DNA from: Rhodocyclaceae bacterium
GTDB taxonomy: Bacteria; Pseudomonadota; Gammaproteobacteria; Burkholderiales; Rhodocyclaceae
Reading direction: 5' to 3'
Length of the DNA: 64,000 nt
Assembly: GCA_008933825.1 (NCBI GenBank)
Contig: WBUF01000007.1
Span: 22,029-86,028 of the forward strand
The notes under the pieces were generated by a model. That model did not search any database. It was not told where the DNA came from and was given only the letters and a program-made list of their open reading frames with translations. Every line of letters begins with the position of its first letter. Positions within the stretch are counted from its first letter, which is position 1. Below are positions 47,713 through 58,703 of the stretch, one piece after another. A program made the translations under genes and the position numbers.

Positions 47713-48705
47713 TCAGCCGGCGCAATCGACCACGACGCGCCCGTGCGCCTGGCCCTTGATGAATTCGTCGAAAACCGGCGGCAGATCGGACAGTCTGACC
47801 GTTCGGACCATGCCGCCCAGGTGCGCCGGCCGCATATCCCCGGCCAGCCGCTCCCACACCTTCCGGCGCAGCGGCATGGCGGTATAGCCGGAATCGATGC
47901 CGAGGAGCGAGGCGCCGCGCAGGATGAAGGGCGCCACGGTGGTATTCAGGCTCATGCTCGCCGCCAGGCCGATACTGGCAATCACGCCGTTCTGTTGCAT
48001 GGTGCTGGCCATCCAGGCCAGCACGTCGCCGCCCAGGTTGTCCACGGCGCCGGCCCAGAGGGTCTTGTCGAGCGGCTTGATCTTGGCAAGATCGAGGCTG
48101 GAGCGCAACATCACTTCCCCGGCGCCGAGACCCTTCAGATAATCCGCCTGGCTTTCCTTGCCGGTCAGGGCGACGACGTGGTAACCCAGCTGTGCCAGGA
48201 GGTCGATGGCGATGCTGCCGACGCCGCCGGTGGCGCCGCTGACGATGACCTTGCCGTTTTCCGGCCGCAGGCCGTTTTCTTCCATGCGTACCACGCCCAG
48301 CGCTGCCGTGTAGCCCGCGGTTCCCAGCGCCATCGCGTCGAAGAGCGACATGCCCTTCGGCAAAGGCACCACCCAGTCGGCCGGCACGCGGCCGTATTCG
48401 GCATAGCCCCCATGATGGGCAACACCGATGTCGTAACTGGTGGCGATGACCTCGTCGCCTTCCTTGAAGCGGGCATCCATGCTCTTCGCCACGGTACCGG
48501 CCATGTCGATGCCGCCGACGCAGGGATAACGGCGAATGATGCGGCCGGCGCCAGTGGCAGCCAGGGCATCCTTGTAGTTGACGCTGGAGTAAGCAATCCT
48601 GATCGTCACTTCGCCCCTGTCGAGTTGATCCTCGCCCATTTGGGTGAAGGCGGCGACGGTCTTGCCATCCTTTTGGTCAATCAGATAAGCCTTGAACGGG
48701 GCCAT
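47713..48705 (-). CDS. acuI: Acrylyl-CoA reductase-like MDR (AcuI/YhdH family)
   Basis: 330 residues. SSVNYKDALAATGAGRIIRRYPCVGGIDMAGTV is the AcuI/YhdH signature, and the Rossmann motif VSGATGGVGSIAIDLLAQLG follows. AcuI reduces acrylyl-CoA to propionyl-CoA with NADPH; in non-DMSP bacteria it detoxifies acrylyl-CoA formed during 3-hydroxypropionate use. AGGAGG precedes ATG 48705. The gene symbol reflects family membership; substrate is inferred. Confidence 0.88.
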   Translation of the reverse strand: MAPFKAYLIDQKDGKTVAAFTQMGEDQLDRGEVTIRIAYSSVNYKDALAATGAGRIIRRYPCVGGIDMAGTVAKSMDARFKEGDEVIATSYDIGVAHHGGYAEYGRVPADWVVPLPKGMSLFDAMALGTAGYTAALGVVRMEENGLRPENGKVIVSGATGGVGSIAIDLLAQLGYHVVALTGKESQADYLKGLGAGEVMLRSSLDLAKIKPLDKTLWAGAVDNLGGDVLAWMASTMQQNGVIASIGLAASMSLNTTVAPFILRGASLLGIDSGYTAMPLRRKVWERLAGDMRPAHLGGMVRTVRLSDLPPVFDEFIKGQAHGRVVVDCAG

Positions 48706-48763
48706 GCAAACCTCCTATAGCCATTCCCGCTGCGGTAGCAGCAGGCTGAATTGATTATACAAG

Positions 48764-48792
48764 ATTGAACAAGTAATTCTCTTATTTGTCAA
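48764..48792 (-). promoter_or_regulatory. Candidate promoter of the acuI-like gene
   Basis: Minus strand: TTGACA (48787-48792), 17-base spacer and TTCAAT (48764-48769). A further TATAAT lies at 48754-48759. Region is A/T-rich. Confidence 0.4.
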
Positions 48793-48833
48793 AAACCTGC
48801 CAACTTTTCTTGAAGTAGAAGCGCAATCTGCTC

Positions 48834-48862
48834 TTTACAATGCGCGTATCGGCAGCTATATT
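48834..48862 (+). promoter_or_regulatory. Candidate promoter of the NlpC/P60 gene
   Basis: TTTACA (48834-48839), 17-base spacer, TATATT (48857-48862). The predicted start lies within about a base of ATG 48870, so the mRNA could be leaderless, which also argues against the earlier ATG at 48840. Confidence 0.45.
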
Positions 48863-48869
48863 CAAGCCC

Positions 48870-49379
48870 ATGAATTTGCGACATATTGCCATCATTCTCG
48901 GGATGCTCGTCACCACCGCCGCGGTGGCCTCGGACGAACCGGGCCAGCCGGTTTCGTCCCTGCTGGATCGCTATGCCGCCAACGCGCAGGAACTTGTCGT
49001 GCGCGCCCTCTCCTTCGTCGGAGTGCATTATCGGCGCGGCGGCGATTCGCCCGACTCCGGCTTTGACTGCAGCGGCCTGGTGCGCCACGTCTTCAGGGAG
49101 AGCCTTGGCCTGGCATTGCCGCGCACTTCGCGCGATATCAGCCGGGTCGGCGAAACAATCCGCCGCGAGGAACTGCAACCGGGCGATCTCGTCTTCTTCA
49201 ATACGCTGAGACGCGGCTTTTCTCACGTTGGCATCTATCTCGGCGACCACCGTTTCGTGCATGCTCCGGCCACCGGCGGCGAGGTGCGGGTGGAAGACAT
49301 GCGCCTGCATTATTGGAGCAAGCGCTACAACGGCGCCCGCCGCATCGCCGAGGCGGAACGCACCACCGCCCAGAACTGA
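48870..49379 (+). CDS. Secreted NlpC/P60-family peptidoglycan endopeptidase
   Basis: 169 residues. Signal peptide about 1-21 (HIAIILGMLVTTAAVA). The catalytic Cys67 is in FDCSGLV, His119 in FSHVGIYLGDH and a polar His131 in FVHAP. It cleaves peptidoglycan stem peptides in the periplasm. An ATG at 48840 in frame would add ten residues but is upstream of the predicted transcription start. Confidence 0.9.
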   Translation: MNLRHIAIILGMLVTTAAVASDEPGQPVSSLLDRYAANAQELVVRALSFVGVHYRRGGDSPDSGFDCSGLVRHVFRESLGLALPRTSRDISRVGETIRREELQPGDLVFFNTLRRGFSHVGIYLGDHRFVHAPATGGEVRVEDMRLHYWSKRYNGARRIAEAERTTAQN

Positions 49380-49428
49380 CGCCTTCCTGGGGCACCCTCG
49401 CGGTCGGTGCGGCGTTAAAGGCGGCATC

Positions 49429-49450
49429 TATAATGCGAATGATTTGCATT
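49429..49450 (+). promoter_or_regulatory. Fur box overlapping the fbpA promoter
   Basis: TATAAT (49429-49434) is a consensus -10. AATGCGAAT-G-ATTTGCATT (49432-49450) is an almost perfect palindrome (8 of 9 arm positions) of Fur-box type overlapping it. Repression in iron-replete cells follows from this arrangement. Confidence 0.7.
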
Positions 49451-49501
49451 TGACTGCCTTCCTTGCTAGGATGCGCGCATTCCCAACCCCATGGAACAGC
49501 C

Positions 49502-50518
49502 ATGACTCCGATCCGCGTGTCGATCTTTCTGCTTGCCGCCGCCTGCGCCCTGCCGGTACCGGCCCAGGAAAAGATGCTCAACCTCTACTCCGCCCGCCAC
49601 TACCAGACCGACGAGGCGCTGTACGCGAACTTCTCCCGCAAGACCGGCATCAAGATCAACCGCATCGAGGGCAAGGAGGACGAACTGCTCGAGCGCATCA
49701 AGAACGAAGGCGCCAACAGCCCGGCCGACATTTTCATCACCGTCGATGCCGCGCGCCTGGCGCAGGCCGACGCGCTCGGCCTGTTCGCCCCGGTCAAATC
49801 GAAGGTGCTCGAAGAGCGCATTCCCGCCCACCTGCGCGCGCCCGACTGGTTCGCCTTTTCCACCCGCGCCCGCGTCATCCTCTACAACAAGGCCGCCGTC
49901 GATCCCGCCGACGTGCAGAACTACGAGGACCTCGCCCACCCGAGGCTGAAGGGCAAGGTCTGCGTGCGCTCCGGCGCCCATCCCTACAACCTGTCGCTCG
50001 GCTCGGCCCTGATCCACCACCTTGGCGAGCAGAAGACCGAAGAGTGGGCCAGGGGCCTGGTCGCCAATTTCGCCCGCGCGCCCAAGGGCGGCGACACCGA
50101 CCAGATCAAGGCCGTCGCGGCAGGCGAGTGCGGCGTGGCGATCTCGAACTCCTACTACATCGCGCGCCTGCTGCGCTCGGACAAGCCTGCCGACAAGCAG
50201 GCGATGGAGAAGGTCGGCGTGGTGTGGCCCAACCAGAAAGGCTTCGGCACGCACATCAACGTCTCCGGCGGCGGCATGCTGAAAACCGCCCCGCACAAGG
50301 AAGCGGCGGTACTGTTCCTCGAGTATCTCGCCAGCGACGAGGCGCAAGCCTACTTCGCCAACGGCAACAATGAATGGCCGGCAGTGAAGACCGTCAACGT
50401 GGAAAACCCCGCCCTCGACGCGCTCGGCGCCTTCAAGGCCGACACCCTCAACGTCGGCACGCTGTCGAAGAACACCGCGCGCGCCCAGAAGATCTTCGAT
50501 CGTGCCGGCTGGCGATGA
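49502..50518 (+). CDS. fbpA: Ferric iron ABC transporter, periplasmic binding protein
   Basis: 338 residues. Signal peptide about 1-21 (SIFLLAAACALPVPA-Q). The mature protein begins EKMLNLYSARHYQTDEALY, as in FbpA/FutA-like Fe(III)-binding proteins, and has the tyrosine pair in ISNSYYIARL (about 214-223) typical of the iron site. It delivers Fe3+ to the permease encoded nearby. Fur box in the promoter. The gene is separated from the permease and ATPase genes, which lie beyond a small unknown gene. Confidence 0.93.
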   Translation: MTPIRVSIFLLAAACALPVPAQEKMLNLYSARHYQTDEALYANFSRKTGIKINRIEGKEDELLERIKNEGANSPADIFITVDAARLAQADALGLFAPVKSKVLEERIPAHLRAPDWFAFSTRARVILYNKAAVDPADVQNYEDLAHPRLKGKVCVRSGAHPYNLSLGSALIHHLGEQKTEEWARGLVANFARAPKGGDTDQIKAVAAGECGVAISNSYYIARLLRSDKPADKQAMEKVGVVWPNQKGFGTHINVSGGGMLKTAPHKEAAVLFLEYLASDEAQAYFANGNNEWPAVKTVNVENPALDALGAFKADTLNVGTLSKNTARAQKIFDRAGWR

Positions 50519-50521
50519 TCG

Positions 50522-50574
50522 TGTAGGACGCATTCCTACAAGACTGTCGGGCACCTCCTGTGCCCGATTTTTTT
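50522..50574 (+). terminator. Two hairpins ending the fbpA transcript
   Basis: TGTAGGA-CGCAT-TCCTACA (50522-50540) is a perfect hairpin without a tail. TCGGGCAC-CTCCT-GTGCCCGA (50547-50567) is followed by seven T residues and is a strong intrinsic terminator. Confidence 0.8.
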
Positions 50575-50746
50575 GTCTGTTCCGAAACGACTTGAAGCGC
50601 CGCGCACAAGCCCATGATTACATGGGCGTGTAAGCGCAACACATTGAACCAATTGAAAAATTTTAGGGAGGAAAGCCTAGAACCGACTCAGGCCCGTAAC
50701 GCTCTCAACCGTTAATGGCGGTACGAGCACAACACGGAGATTGACC
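50575..50746 (+). other. Leader region of a small unknown gene
   Basis: 172 bases between the fbpA terminator and ATG 50747. GCCCATG-ATTA-CATGGGC (50610-50627) is a perfect hairpin. A purine-rich AGGGAGGAAAGCC follows (near 50667). It does not match a riboswitch class I can name. Probably an independent promoter and structured leader. Confidence 0.35.
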
Positions 50747-50941
50747 ATGGCTGCATCGGCTCACGGCAAGGTCATGAAGGTGACGGCACCGAATTTCCAC
50801 GACGAGGCGCTGTGGCGCAGGCGCGGCTCGAAGTGGACCTGCATCAGCGCCGGCCCGGTGCTGCACTGGATGATCGGCAAGCCCTACCACGAAGTCTCGC
50901 GCTACATCGAGCGCAAGGGCTGGCGCGTCATCTGGGGCTAG
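50747..50941 (+). CDS. Small conserved-looking hypothetical protein, 64 residues
   Basis: Sequence runs from MAASAHGKVMKVTAPNFHDE to RYIERKGWRVIWG. Basic, three Trp residues in the C-terminal half, no signal. SD GGAG lies upstream. Its stop overlaps the convergent permease gene by 4 bases. No family recognised. Codon use is like the neighbours, which supports a real gene. Position between fbpA and fbpB suggests an iron-linked role but that is only context. Confidence 0.6.
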   Translation: MAASAHGKVMKVTAPNFHDEALWRRRGSKWTCISAGPVLHWMIGKPYHEVSRYIERKGWRVIWG

Positions 50942-52626
50942 CAGGCGTCCGCCTTCGCAACGCCCTTCGCAATCTGCCGCGACACCGCAATCAGCGGCAG
51001 GACGCCGACGGCGACGATCGCCAGCGCGGCGGTCGACGCTTCCGCCAGCCGCTCGTCCGACGCCAGCACGTAGGCCTGTGTCGCCAGCGTATCGAAATTG
51101 AAAGGCCGCATCACCAGCGTCGCCGGCAGTTCCTTCATCACGTCCACGAACACCAATAGTCCCGCCGTCAGCAGGCTGCCGCGCAGCAGCGGCAGGTGCA
51201 CGCGCTTCAACGCCATCCCCTGCCCGCAGCCGAGCGAGCGCGCCGCGTCGTCCATGCTCGGCGTGATCTTGGCCAGGCTCGCCTCCACCGTCTGCAGGGC
51301 GAGCGAGAGGAAGCGCACCAGGTAGGCATACACCAGCGCGGCGATGCCGCCGGTGAGCATCAGGCCGGGATTGCTCCCCGACCACGAGGCGATCCACCCC
51401 GCCAGCCAGTTGTCCAGCCTCGTCACCGGGATCAGCACGCCCACTGCGATCACCGAGCCGGGCACGGCATAGCCCAGGCCGACGACGCGGTTCAGCCACT
51501 GCGGCCAGGGCGCGCGCGACAGGCGCGCCGCATAGGCCAGCACCACGGCCAGTCCCATCCCCAGCAGCGCCGTCAGCGCCGCCAGGGTGAAGCTGTTGCC
51601 GGCGAGTTGGAAGAAGCGCGCGCCGAACTGCGCATCGCCCTCGGTCAGCGCCATCTCCAGCAGGATGGCCGCCGGCAGCAGGAAGCCGAGAACCAGCGGC
51701 AGCGCGCAGGCGAGCACCGCCCCCGCCGCGGCGAGGCCCGCGAGGCGCCGCCCGGATTGCGGCCGGTTGCGCCCGGTGGTGTTGTGAAAGCGCGCACGGC
51801 CGCGGCTTGCGCGCTCGAGCAGCAGCACCAGGATGACGAAGCCGAGCAGCGCGGCGGAGAGCTGGGCGGCGGCGGCGCGGTCGCCGAGCGAGAACCAGGC
51901 GCGGTAGATGCCGGTGGTGAAGGTCGGCACGGCGAAGTAGGCCACCGTGCCGTAGTCGGCAAGGGTCTCCATCAGCGCCAGCGCCGTGCCGGCCGCGATC
52001 GCCGGCCGCGCCAGCGGCAGCGAGATGCGGAAAAAACTGCCCCAGGCGGAAAGCCCCAGCGAGCGTCCCACTTCCAGCATGCCGCTGGCCCGCTCGAGGA
52101 AGGCGGTGCGCGCCAGCAGATAGACGTAGGGGTACAGCACGAAAGTGAACATGGCGACGGCGCCGCCCGTCGAGCGCACGTCGGGAAACCAGTAGTCCGC
52201 CTTCTGCCAGCCGAAGCTCTCGCGCAGCCAGCCCTGCACCGGGCCGACGAACTGCAGCAGGTCGGTGTAGGTGTAGGCCATGACGTAGGCCGGCACCGCC
52301 AGCGGCAGCACCAGCGCCCACTCGAACAGGCGCCGGCCGGGGAATTCGTGCATGGTGACCAGCCAGGCCGTCGCCACGCCGACGACGATGACACCAAGCC
52401 CCACGCCGAGGCACAGCCAGAGCGTGTTGGCGACGTATTCGGGCAGCACCGTCGAGGCCAGATGCGCCCAGGTCTCGCCCGTGCCGCCGGCCAGCAGATT
52501 GGTCCAGACGCTGAGAATGGGGGCGGCGGCCAGCGCCGCAACTGCCAGCGCGGCCAGGGCGAGCAGGCTCAGGCCGCCGCCGGCAAATCGGGCTGGAAAT
52601 GAAGTTGTCGCTGTAGCCGTGTGCAT
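50938..52626 (-). CDS. fbpB: Ferric iron ABC transporter permease (FbpB-like)
   Basis: 562 residues, two fused permease modules, about 12 helices. Each module has the EAA-type cytoplasmic loop: LEVGRSLGLSAWGSFFRISLPLA (about 182-204) and MDDAARSLGCGQGMALKRVHLPLL (about 457-480). It moves Fe3+ delivered by FbpA. Divergent from the ATPase gene across a Fur box. Start ATG 52626 is placed before the first predicted helix. Confidence 0.9.
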   Translation of the reverse strand: MHTATATTSFPARFAGGGLSLLALAALAVAALAAAPILSVWTNLLAGGTGETWAHLASTVLPEYVANTLWLCLGVGLGVIVVGVATAWLVTMHEFPGRRLFEWALVLPLAVPAYVMAYTYTDLLQFVGPVQGWLRESFGWQKADYWFPDVRSTGGAVAMFTFVLYPYVYLLARTAFLERASGMLEVGRSLGLSAWGSFFRISLPLARPAIAAGTALALMETLADYGTVAYFAVPTFTTGIYRAWFSLGDRAAAAQLSAALLGFVILVLLLERASRGRARFHNTTGRNRPQSGRRLAGLAAAGAVLACALPLVLGFLLPAAILLEMALTEGDAQFGARFFQLAGNSFTLAALTALLGMGLAVVLAYAARLSRAPWPQWLNRVVGLGYAVPGSVIAVGVLIPVTRLDNWLAGWIASWSGSNPGLMLTGGIAALVYAYLVRFLSLALQTVEASLAKITPSMDDAARSLGCGQGMALKRVHLPLLRGSLLTAGLLVFVDVMKELPATLVMRPFNFDTLATQAYVLASDERLAEASTAALAIVAVGVLPLIAVSRQIAKGVAKADAC

Positions 52627-52643
52627 GGAGTCGCTGCCTGAAG

Positions 52644-52662
52644 CATAATGAGAATTGTAATC
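52644..52662. promoter_or_regulatory. Fur box between fbpB and fbpC
   Basis: ATAATGAGAAT followed by TGTAATC matches the 19-base Fur consensus at about 14 positions. It lies 18 bases upstream of fbpB and 12 bases upstream of fbpC, so it could repress both. Confidence 0.65.
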
Positions 52663-52674
52663 GATTGGCCAGCC

Positions 52675-53739
<1,065 letters not shown>

Positions 53740-53756
53740 TGCAGACCGGATAGCTC

Positions 53757-53838
53757 ACCCCCCTTTGCAAAAGGGGGGCCGGGGGGGATTTAGCGGCCTC
53801 CAGAAAATCCCCCTTGTTCCCCCTTTTGCAAAGGGGGA
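53757..53838. repeat. C/G-tract palindromic repeat
   Basis: CCCCTTTGCAAAAGGGG and CCCCTTTTGCAAAGGGG units surround a GGGGGATTT...AAATCCCCC pair. Long self-pairing element of a widespread bacterial type. Fills the gap between fbpC and aat. Confidence 0.75.
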
Positions 53839-53861
53839 GACCTGCTGACAAGTTCGTCGCG

Positions 53862-54572
53862 ATGATCCCCTGGCTGCAGCCCGGCGACCCCTTCCCGCCC
53901 GTCGAGACGGCCCTGCGCCGGCCCAACGGCCTGCTCTGCGCCGGGGCCGATCTCTCGCCGGATCGTCTGCTGGCGGCCTACCGCCGCGGCATCTTCCCCT
54001 GGTATTCCGAGGGCGAGCCGATCCTGTGGTGGAGCCCCGACCCGCGCATGGTGCTGCTCCCCGAAGAAGTGAAGATTTCCCGCTCGCTCATGAAGGCGCT
54101 GAGGCGCGGCGCCTACGAAGTGCGCCTCGACACCGCCTTCGCCGAGGTGATCCGCGCCTGCGCCGGACCGCGGCGCGACCAGGACGGCACCTGGATCACG
54201 CCCGAGATGCAGCAAGCCTATGTCCGCCTGCATGAAATGGGCCATGCACACTCGGTGGAAACCTGGATCGACGGCACGCTCGCCGGCGGCCTCTACGGCA
54301 TCGCGCTGGGCCGCGCCTTCTACGGCGAATCGATGTTCTCGCGCGTCACCGACGCCTCGAAGATCGCCCTGGCCCACCTGGCGCGCTACCTTGAACGGCT
54401 GGGATTCGCCGTGATAGATTGCCAGATGAAGACCGCCCACCTCGCTTCGCTCGGCGCGCGCGAGATCCGCCGCGGCGAACTCGCGCGCGGGCTGGCTGTC
54501 TGGACCAATGAAGGCCGCGGGCCGGGCCAATGGCCGGCGGATGATGCAAAGGAGTTGTTCGGCGCACCATGA
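53862..54572 (+). CDS. aat: Leucyl/phenylalanyl-tRNA-protein transferase
   Basis: 236 residues. [10 protein letters not shown] and [19 protein letters not shown] are Aat signatures. Attaches Leu/Phe to proteins with N-terminal Lys or Arg, marking them for ClpAP (N-end rule). Overlaps bpt by ATGA; the pair makes an N-degron operon. Start ATG 53862 as in relatives. Confidence 0.95.
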   Translation: MIPWLQPGDPFPPVETALRRPNGLLCAGADLSPDRLLAAYRRGIFPWYSEGEPILWWSPDPRMVLLPEEVKISRSLMKALRRGAYEVRLDTAFAEVIRACAGPRRDQDGTWITPEMQQAYVRLHEMGHAHSVETWIDGTLAGGLYGIALGRAFYGESMFSRVTDASKIALAHLARYLERLGFAVIDCQMKTAHLASLGAREIRRGELARGLAVWTNEGRGPGQWPADDAKELFGAP

Positions 54573-55309
54573 GCCTGCTCAAGGACCTGCCCTTTCCCCT
54601 GCTGCAGTTCTACGCCACGGCGCCCTACGCCTGCTCCTACCTGCCCGGGCGCATCGCGCGCTCGCAGGTCGCCACGCCGAGCCACCTGATCGATGCGCGC
54701 ATCTACGGCGATCTGGTGCAGGCGGGCTTTCGCCGCAGCGGCATCTTCACCTACCGCCCCTACTGCGACGCCTGCCGCGCCTGCGTGCCGGTGCGCATTC
54801 CGGTGGCGCGCTTTGCGCCGGGTCGCGCCCAGCGCCGCGCCGCCGCGCGCCATGCCAACCTCGTTGCGCGCGAGCTGCCGCTGGCCTACCGCGAGGAGCA
54901 TTACGCGCTCTACCAGCGCTACCAGGCCTCGCGCCACGCCGGCGGCGGCATGGACCAGGACAGCCGCGAGCAATACGCCCACTTCCTGCTGCAGAGCCAC
55001 GTCGACAGCCGGCTGGTCGAGTTCCGCGAAGAGGGCGTGCTGCGCATGGTCTGCATCATCGACCTGCTCGCCGACGGCTTCTCCTCGGTCTACACCTTCT
55101 TCGATCCCGACGTCGAAGGCGCCAGCTACGGCACCTGCTGCATCCTCTGGCAGATCGGGCAGTGCCGCGCGCTCGGCCTGCCCCATCTCTACCTCGGCTA
55201 CTGGATCCGCGAGAGCCGCAAGATGGCCTACAAGTCGCGCTTCCGCCCGATCGAAGGCCGCATCGGCGGCAGCTGGCGCGAACTGGCCGAAGAAGAATTA
55301 GGGCGGTAG
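54569..55309 (+). CDS. bpt: Aspartate/glutamate leucyltransferase (Bpt)
   Basis: 246 residues. [39 protein letters not shown] (Cys pair motif) and [15 protein letters not shown] are the ATE/Bpt signatures. Transfers Leu to proteins with N-terminal Asp or Glu. Directly overlaps aat. The gene after it (pyrD) starts 18 bases later. Confidence 0.95.
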   Translation: MSLLKDLPFPLLQFYATAPYACSYLPGRIARSQVATPSHLIDARIYGDLVQAGFRRSGIFTYRPYCDACRACVPVRIPVARFAPGRAQRRAAARHANLVARELPLAYREEHYALYQRYQASRHAGGGMDQDSREQYAHFLLQSHVDSRLVEFREEGVLRMVCIIDLLADGFSSVYTFFDPDVEGASYGTCCILWQIGQCRALGLPHLYLGYWIRESRKMAYKSRFRPIEGRIGGSWRELAEEELGR

Positions 55310-55327
55310 CAGGTAGAATTCCGCTCC

Positions 55328-56344
55328 ATGCTTTATCGGTTCGCCCGCCCCTTCCTCTTCGCCCTAGACGCCGAAGCCGCCCACGACCTGACGCTGGCCG
55401 GCCTGCGCACCGCGCAGCAGTGGCACCTGCCGGTCGCCTGCAAGCTCCCCGCCGCCAGACCGGTGACGGTGATGGGCATCGACTTCCCCAACCGCATCGG
55501 CCTGGCCGCCGGACTCGACAAGAACGGCGAGTGCATCGCCGGCCTCGCCGCCCTGGGCTTCGGCCACGTCGAGATCGGCACCGTGACGCCGCGCCCGCAG
55601 CCGGGCAACCCCAAGCCGCGCCTGTTCCGCCTGCCGCTGCGGCAGGCCATCATCAACCGCATGGGCTTCAACAACCACGGCGTCGACGCGCTGGTGGAAA
55701 ACGTCAAGCAGTCGGGCTACCGGGGCATCCTCGGCATCAACATCGGCAAGAACGCCGACACGCCCATCGAGCGCGCCGTCGACGACTACCTTGCCTGCCT
55801 GCGCAAGGTCTATCCGCACGCCAGCTACGTCACGGTCAACATCTCCTCGCCCAACACCAGGAACCTGCGCCAGCTGCAGGGCGAATCCGAGCTCGACGGC
55901 CTGCTCGGTCCGCTCGGGCGCGAAGGGGAAGCCCTCGCCCAGCAGCACGGCCGCCGCGTGCCGCTGGCGCTGAAGATCGCCCCCGACCTCGACAAAGCGC
56001 AGCTGAGCATCATCGCCGAGGCCCTGCGCCGCCATCGCATCGACGCGGCCATCGTCACCAACACCACGCTCGCGCGCGAGGGCGTCGAGCATCTCGCCCA
56101 TGCCGACGAGGCCGGCGGCCTCTCCGGCGCGCCGCTGCTGGCCAAATCCACCGACGTGCTGCGCGCGCTGTCCGGCCTGCTCGGCGGCGAGATTCCCCTG
56201 ATCGGCGTCGGCGGCGTGACGAGCGGCCGGGACGCGCGCGCCAAGCTGGAGGCCGGCGCGCAACTGGTGCAGCTCTACACCGGACTCATCTACCGCGGGC
56301 CGGAACTGGTACGGGAAGCCATCGAGGCAACGAAGGATTACTGA
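55328..56344 (+). CDS. pyrD: Dihydroorotate dehydrogenase (quinone), class 2
   Basis: 338 residues. N-terminal amphipathic helix for membrane binding ([20 protein letters not shown]), [28 protein letters not shown], and catalytic Ser in [11 protein letters not shown]. Oxidises dihydroorotate to orotate with ubiquinone in pyrimidine synthesis. Confidence 0.96.
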   Translation: MLYRFARPFLFALDAEAAHDLTLAGLRTAQQWHLPVACKLPAARPVTVMGIDFPNRIGLAAGLDKNGECIAGLAALGFGHVEIGTVTPRPQPGNPKPRLFRLPLRQAIINRMGFNNHGVDALVENVKQSGYRGILGINIGKNADTPIERAVDDYLACLRKVYPHASYVTVNISSPNTRNLRQLQGESELDGLLGPLGREGEALAQQHGRRVPLALKIAPDLDKAQLSIIAEALRRHRIDAAIVTNTTLAREGVEHLAHADEAGGLSGAPLLAKSTDVLRALSGLLGGEIPLIGVGGVTSGRDARAKLEAGAQLVQLYTGLIYRGPELVREAIEATKDY

Positions 56345-56357
56345 GGAGCGGGGCACC

Positions 56358-57479
56358 ATGCGCGTCGGCGTGCCGAAGGAAATCAAGAATCACGAATACC
56401 GCGTCGGCCTGACGCCCGCCGGAGCGCATGCACTGACTCTGGCCGGCCATGAAATCATCGTCGAGACGAACGCCGGCGCCCGCATCGGCTTCGCCGATGC
56501 CGACTACGTCGCCGCCGGCGCGCGCATCGCCGCCGACGCCGCCGAGACCTACGGCCGCGCGGATATGGTGGTCAAGGTCAAGGAGCTGCAGGCGGCGGAA
56601 TTTCCGCTCACGCGCCCCGGACAGATCCTCTTCGCCTACCAGCACTTCGCCCCCGATCCCGATCTGCTGCAGCATGTCCTCGACTGCGGCCTGACCTGCA
56701 TCGCCTACGAGACCGTCGCCGATGACCGCGGCGAACTGCCGCTGCTGGCGCCGATGTCGCGCGTGGCCGGGCGCCTCGCGCCGCAGATCGGCGCCTGGGC
56801 GCTGCAGATGGCCAACGGCGGCTCGGGCGTGCTGCTCGGCGGCGTTGCCGGCGTGCCACCGGGGAAGGTCGTCGTCGTCGGCGCCGGCAACGTCGGCACC
56901 AACGCCCTGCAGGTCGCCGTCGGCATGGGCGCGCAGGTGACGCTGTTCGACCGCGGCATCGACAAGATCGCCATCCTCGACCGCCTCTACCGCGGCCGCA
57001 TCAGCACCTGCGTCGCCGACCCGCTGACACTCGAACGCGCCGTCGCCGACGCCGACCTGGTCGTCGGCGCCGTGCTGATTCCCGGCAAGCTGTCGCCGAA
57101 GCTCATTTCGCGCGGCGTGCTGCGGAAAATGCGGCCCGGCTCGGTCATCGTCGACGTCGGCATCGACCAGGGCGGCATCGCCGAGACCTCGCGGCCGACC
57201 TCGCACGCCGAGCCGATCTACGTCGAGGAAGGCATTCTCCACTACTGCGTGCCGAACATGCCTGCGGCGGTGGCGCGCACGGCAACCCTGGCGCTGACCC
57301 AGGCAACGCTGCCCTATGCGGAGAAACTGGCCAATCTCGGCTTGCGTCGGGCGCTCGACGAAGACGCCGGGTTCATGGAAGGCTTGCAGGTGCATGCCGG
57401 CCAGCTAACCCATGCCGGCCTTGCCGAAGACATCCGGCGCGCCTACACCTGCGCCCGAGACGCACTGAGAAATTCATAA
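56358..57479 (+). CDS. ald: Alanine dehydrogenase
   Basis: 373 residues. Starts [20 protein letters not shown], with KVKELQ, the active-site His in FAYQHFAPD and the Rossmann [13 protein letters not shown]. Interconverts L-alanine and pyruvate with NAD. 13 bases after pyrD. Confidence 0.95.
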   Translation: MRVGVPKEIKNHEYRVGLTPAGAHALTLAGHEIIVETNAGARIGFADADYVAAGARIAADAAETYGRADMVVKVKELQAAEFPLTRPGQILFAYQHFAPDPDLLQHVLDCGLTCIAYETVADDRGELPLLAPMSRVAGRLAPQIGAWALQMANGGSGVLLGGVAGVPPGKVVVVGAGNVGTNALQVAVGMGAQVTLFDRGIDKIAILDRLYRGRISTCVADPLTLERAVADADLVVGAVLIPGKLSPKLISRGVLRKMRPGSVIVDVGIDQGGIAETSRPTSHAEPIYVEEGILHYCVPNMPAAVARTATLALTQATLPYAEKLANLGLRRALDEDAGFMEGLQVHAGQLTHAGLAEDIRRAYTCARDALRNS

Positions 57480-57561
57480 AAGTCATAAGCCTATAACTGC
57501 GTCAGGGTTGTATGCTGCGCCGCGAAAAGCGATAATTTCAGGCCACCTTCGGCAATCCACC

Positions 57562-58146
57562 ATGACCGGCTATCTTTTCATCGTCATCGGCGCGGTTCTC
57601 GTCAACAACGTCGTCTTCGGCCGCGTCCTCGGCCTGTGTCCCTTCATGGGCGTCTCCAAGAAACTGGAAACGGCCGTCGGCATGGGTGCCGCGACGACCT
57701 TCGTGCTGACCGTGGCCAGCGGCGCCGGCTACCTCATCGACCGTTACCTGCTCGTGCCGAACGGCCTCGAGTACCTGCGCACGCTGTCCTTCATCATCGT
57801 CATCGCCGGGCTCGTGCAACTGACCGAAATGGTGATCCAGAAGACCAGCCCGCTGCTGCACCAGGTGCTCGGCATCTATCTGCCGCTGATCACCACCAAC
57901 TGCGCCGTGCTCGGCGTGCCCCTGCTCAACATCGCCTTCAAGCACAACCTGCTCGAGTCGCTGCTGTTCGGCTTCGGCAGCGCCGTCGGCTTCTCGCTCG
58001 CGCTGGTGCTGTTCGGCAGCCTGCGCGAGCGGCTCGAGGGCGCCGACGTGCCGCTGCCCTTCCGCGGCACGGCCATCGCCATGATCACTGCCGGCCTGAT
58101 GAGCATCGCCTTCATGGGTTTTGCCGGCCTCGACAAATATCACTGA
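57562..58146 (+). CDS. rnfA: Rnf complex membrane subunit RnfA
   Basis: 194 residues, six membrane helices. [29 protein letters not shown] and [13 protein letters not shown] carry the conserved Cys. Part of the ferredoxin:NAD+ oxidoreductase that couples electron flow to ion movement. Overlaps rnfB by one base (TGATG). The 82 bases upstream hold its control region; no clear promoter was identified. Confidence 0.96.
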   Translation: MTGYLFIVIGAVLVNNVVFGRVLGLCPFMGVSKKLETAVGMGAATTFVLTVASGAGYLIDRYLLVPNGLEYLRTLSFIIVIAGLVQLTEMVIQKTSPLLHQVLGIYLPLITTNCAVLGVPLLNIAFKHNLLESLLFGFGSAVGFSLALVLFGSLRERLEGADVPLPFRGTAIAMITAGLMSIAFMGFAGLDKYH

Positions 58147-58703
58147 TGCTGACCGCACTTCTTGTCATGGCCGGCATCGCCGTGATGCTCGGCGCGCTGC
58201 TCGGCTACGCCTCGATCCGCTTCAAGGTGAAGGGCGACCCGCTGGTCGTCAAGATCGACGCCATCCTGCCGCAGACGCAGTGCGGCCAGTGCGGCTTCCC
58301 GGGTTGCAAGCCCTATGCCCAGGCCATCGCCAAGGGCGAGGCGGAGATCAACCAGTGCCCGCCCGGCGGCGAGGAAGGCATCCGCAAGCTGGCCGACCTG
58401 CTCGGCAAGGAATTCAAGCCGCTCTCCGCCGAGCACGGCGTCGAGAAGCCGAAGCAGGTCGCCTTCATCGACGAGGCCGCCTGCATCGGCTGCACCCTAT
58501 GCACCCAGGCCTGCCCGGTGGACGCCATCGTCGGCGCCGCCAAACAGATGCACACCATCGTCGCGCCCTTGTGCACCGGCTGCGAGCTGTGCGTATCGCC
58601 CTGCCCGGTCGACTGCATTTCCATGGTGCCGGTGCCGGAGACGGTGGAGACCTGGAAGTGGCGATATCCGGTGGTGCGGATGAAAGCCGTGGAACACGCC
58701 TGA
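58146..58703 (+). CDS. rnfB: Rnf electron transport complex subunit RnfB
   Basis: 185 residues. N-terminal helix, a [12 protein letters not shown]...QCPPGG 4Fe-4S site, then two ferredoxin clusters [12 protein letters not shown] and [12 protein letters not shown]. Accepts electrons from ferredoxin. Overlaps rnfA and rnfC by TGATG junctions. Confidence 0.96.
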   Translation: MLTALLVMAGIAVMLGALLGYASIRFKVKGDPLVVKIDAILPQTQCGQCGFPGCKPYAQAIAKGEAEINQCPPGGEEGIRKLADLLGKEFKPLSAEHGVEKPKQVAFIDEAACIGCTLCTQACPVDAIVGAAKQMHTIVAPLCTGCELCVSPCPVDCISMVPVPETVETWKWRYPVVRMKAVEHA

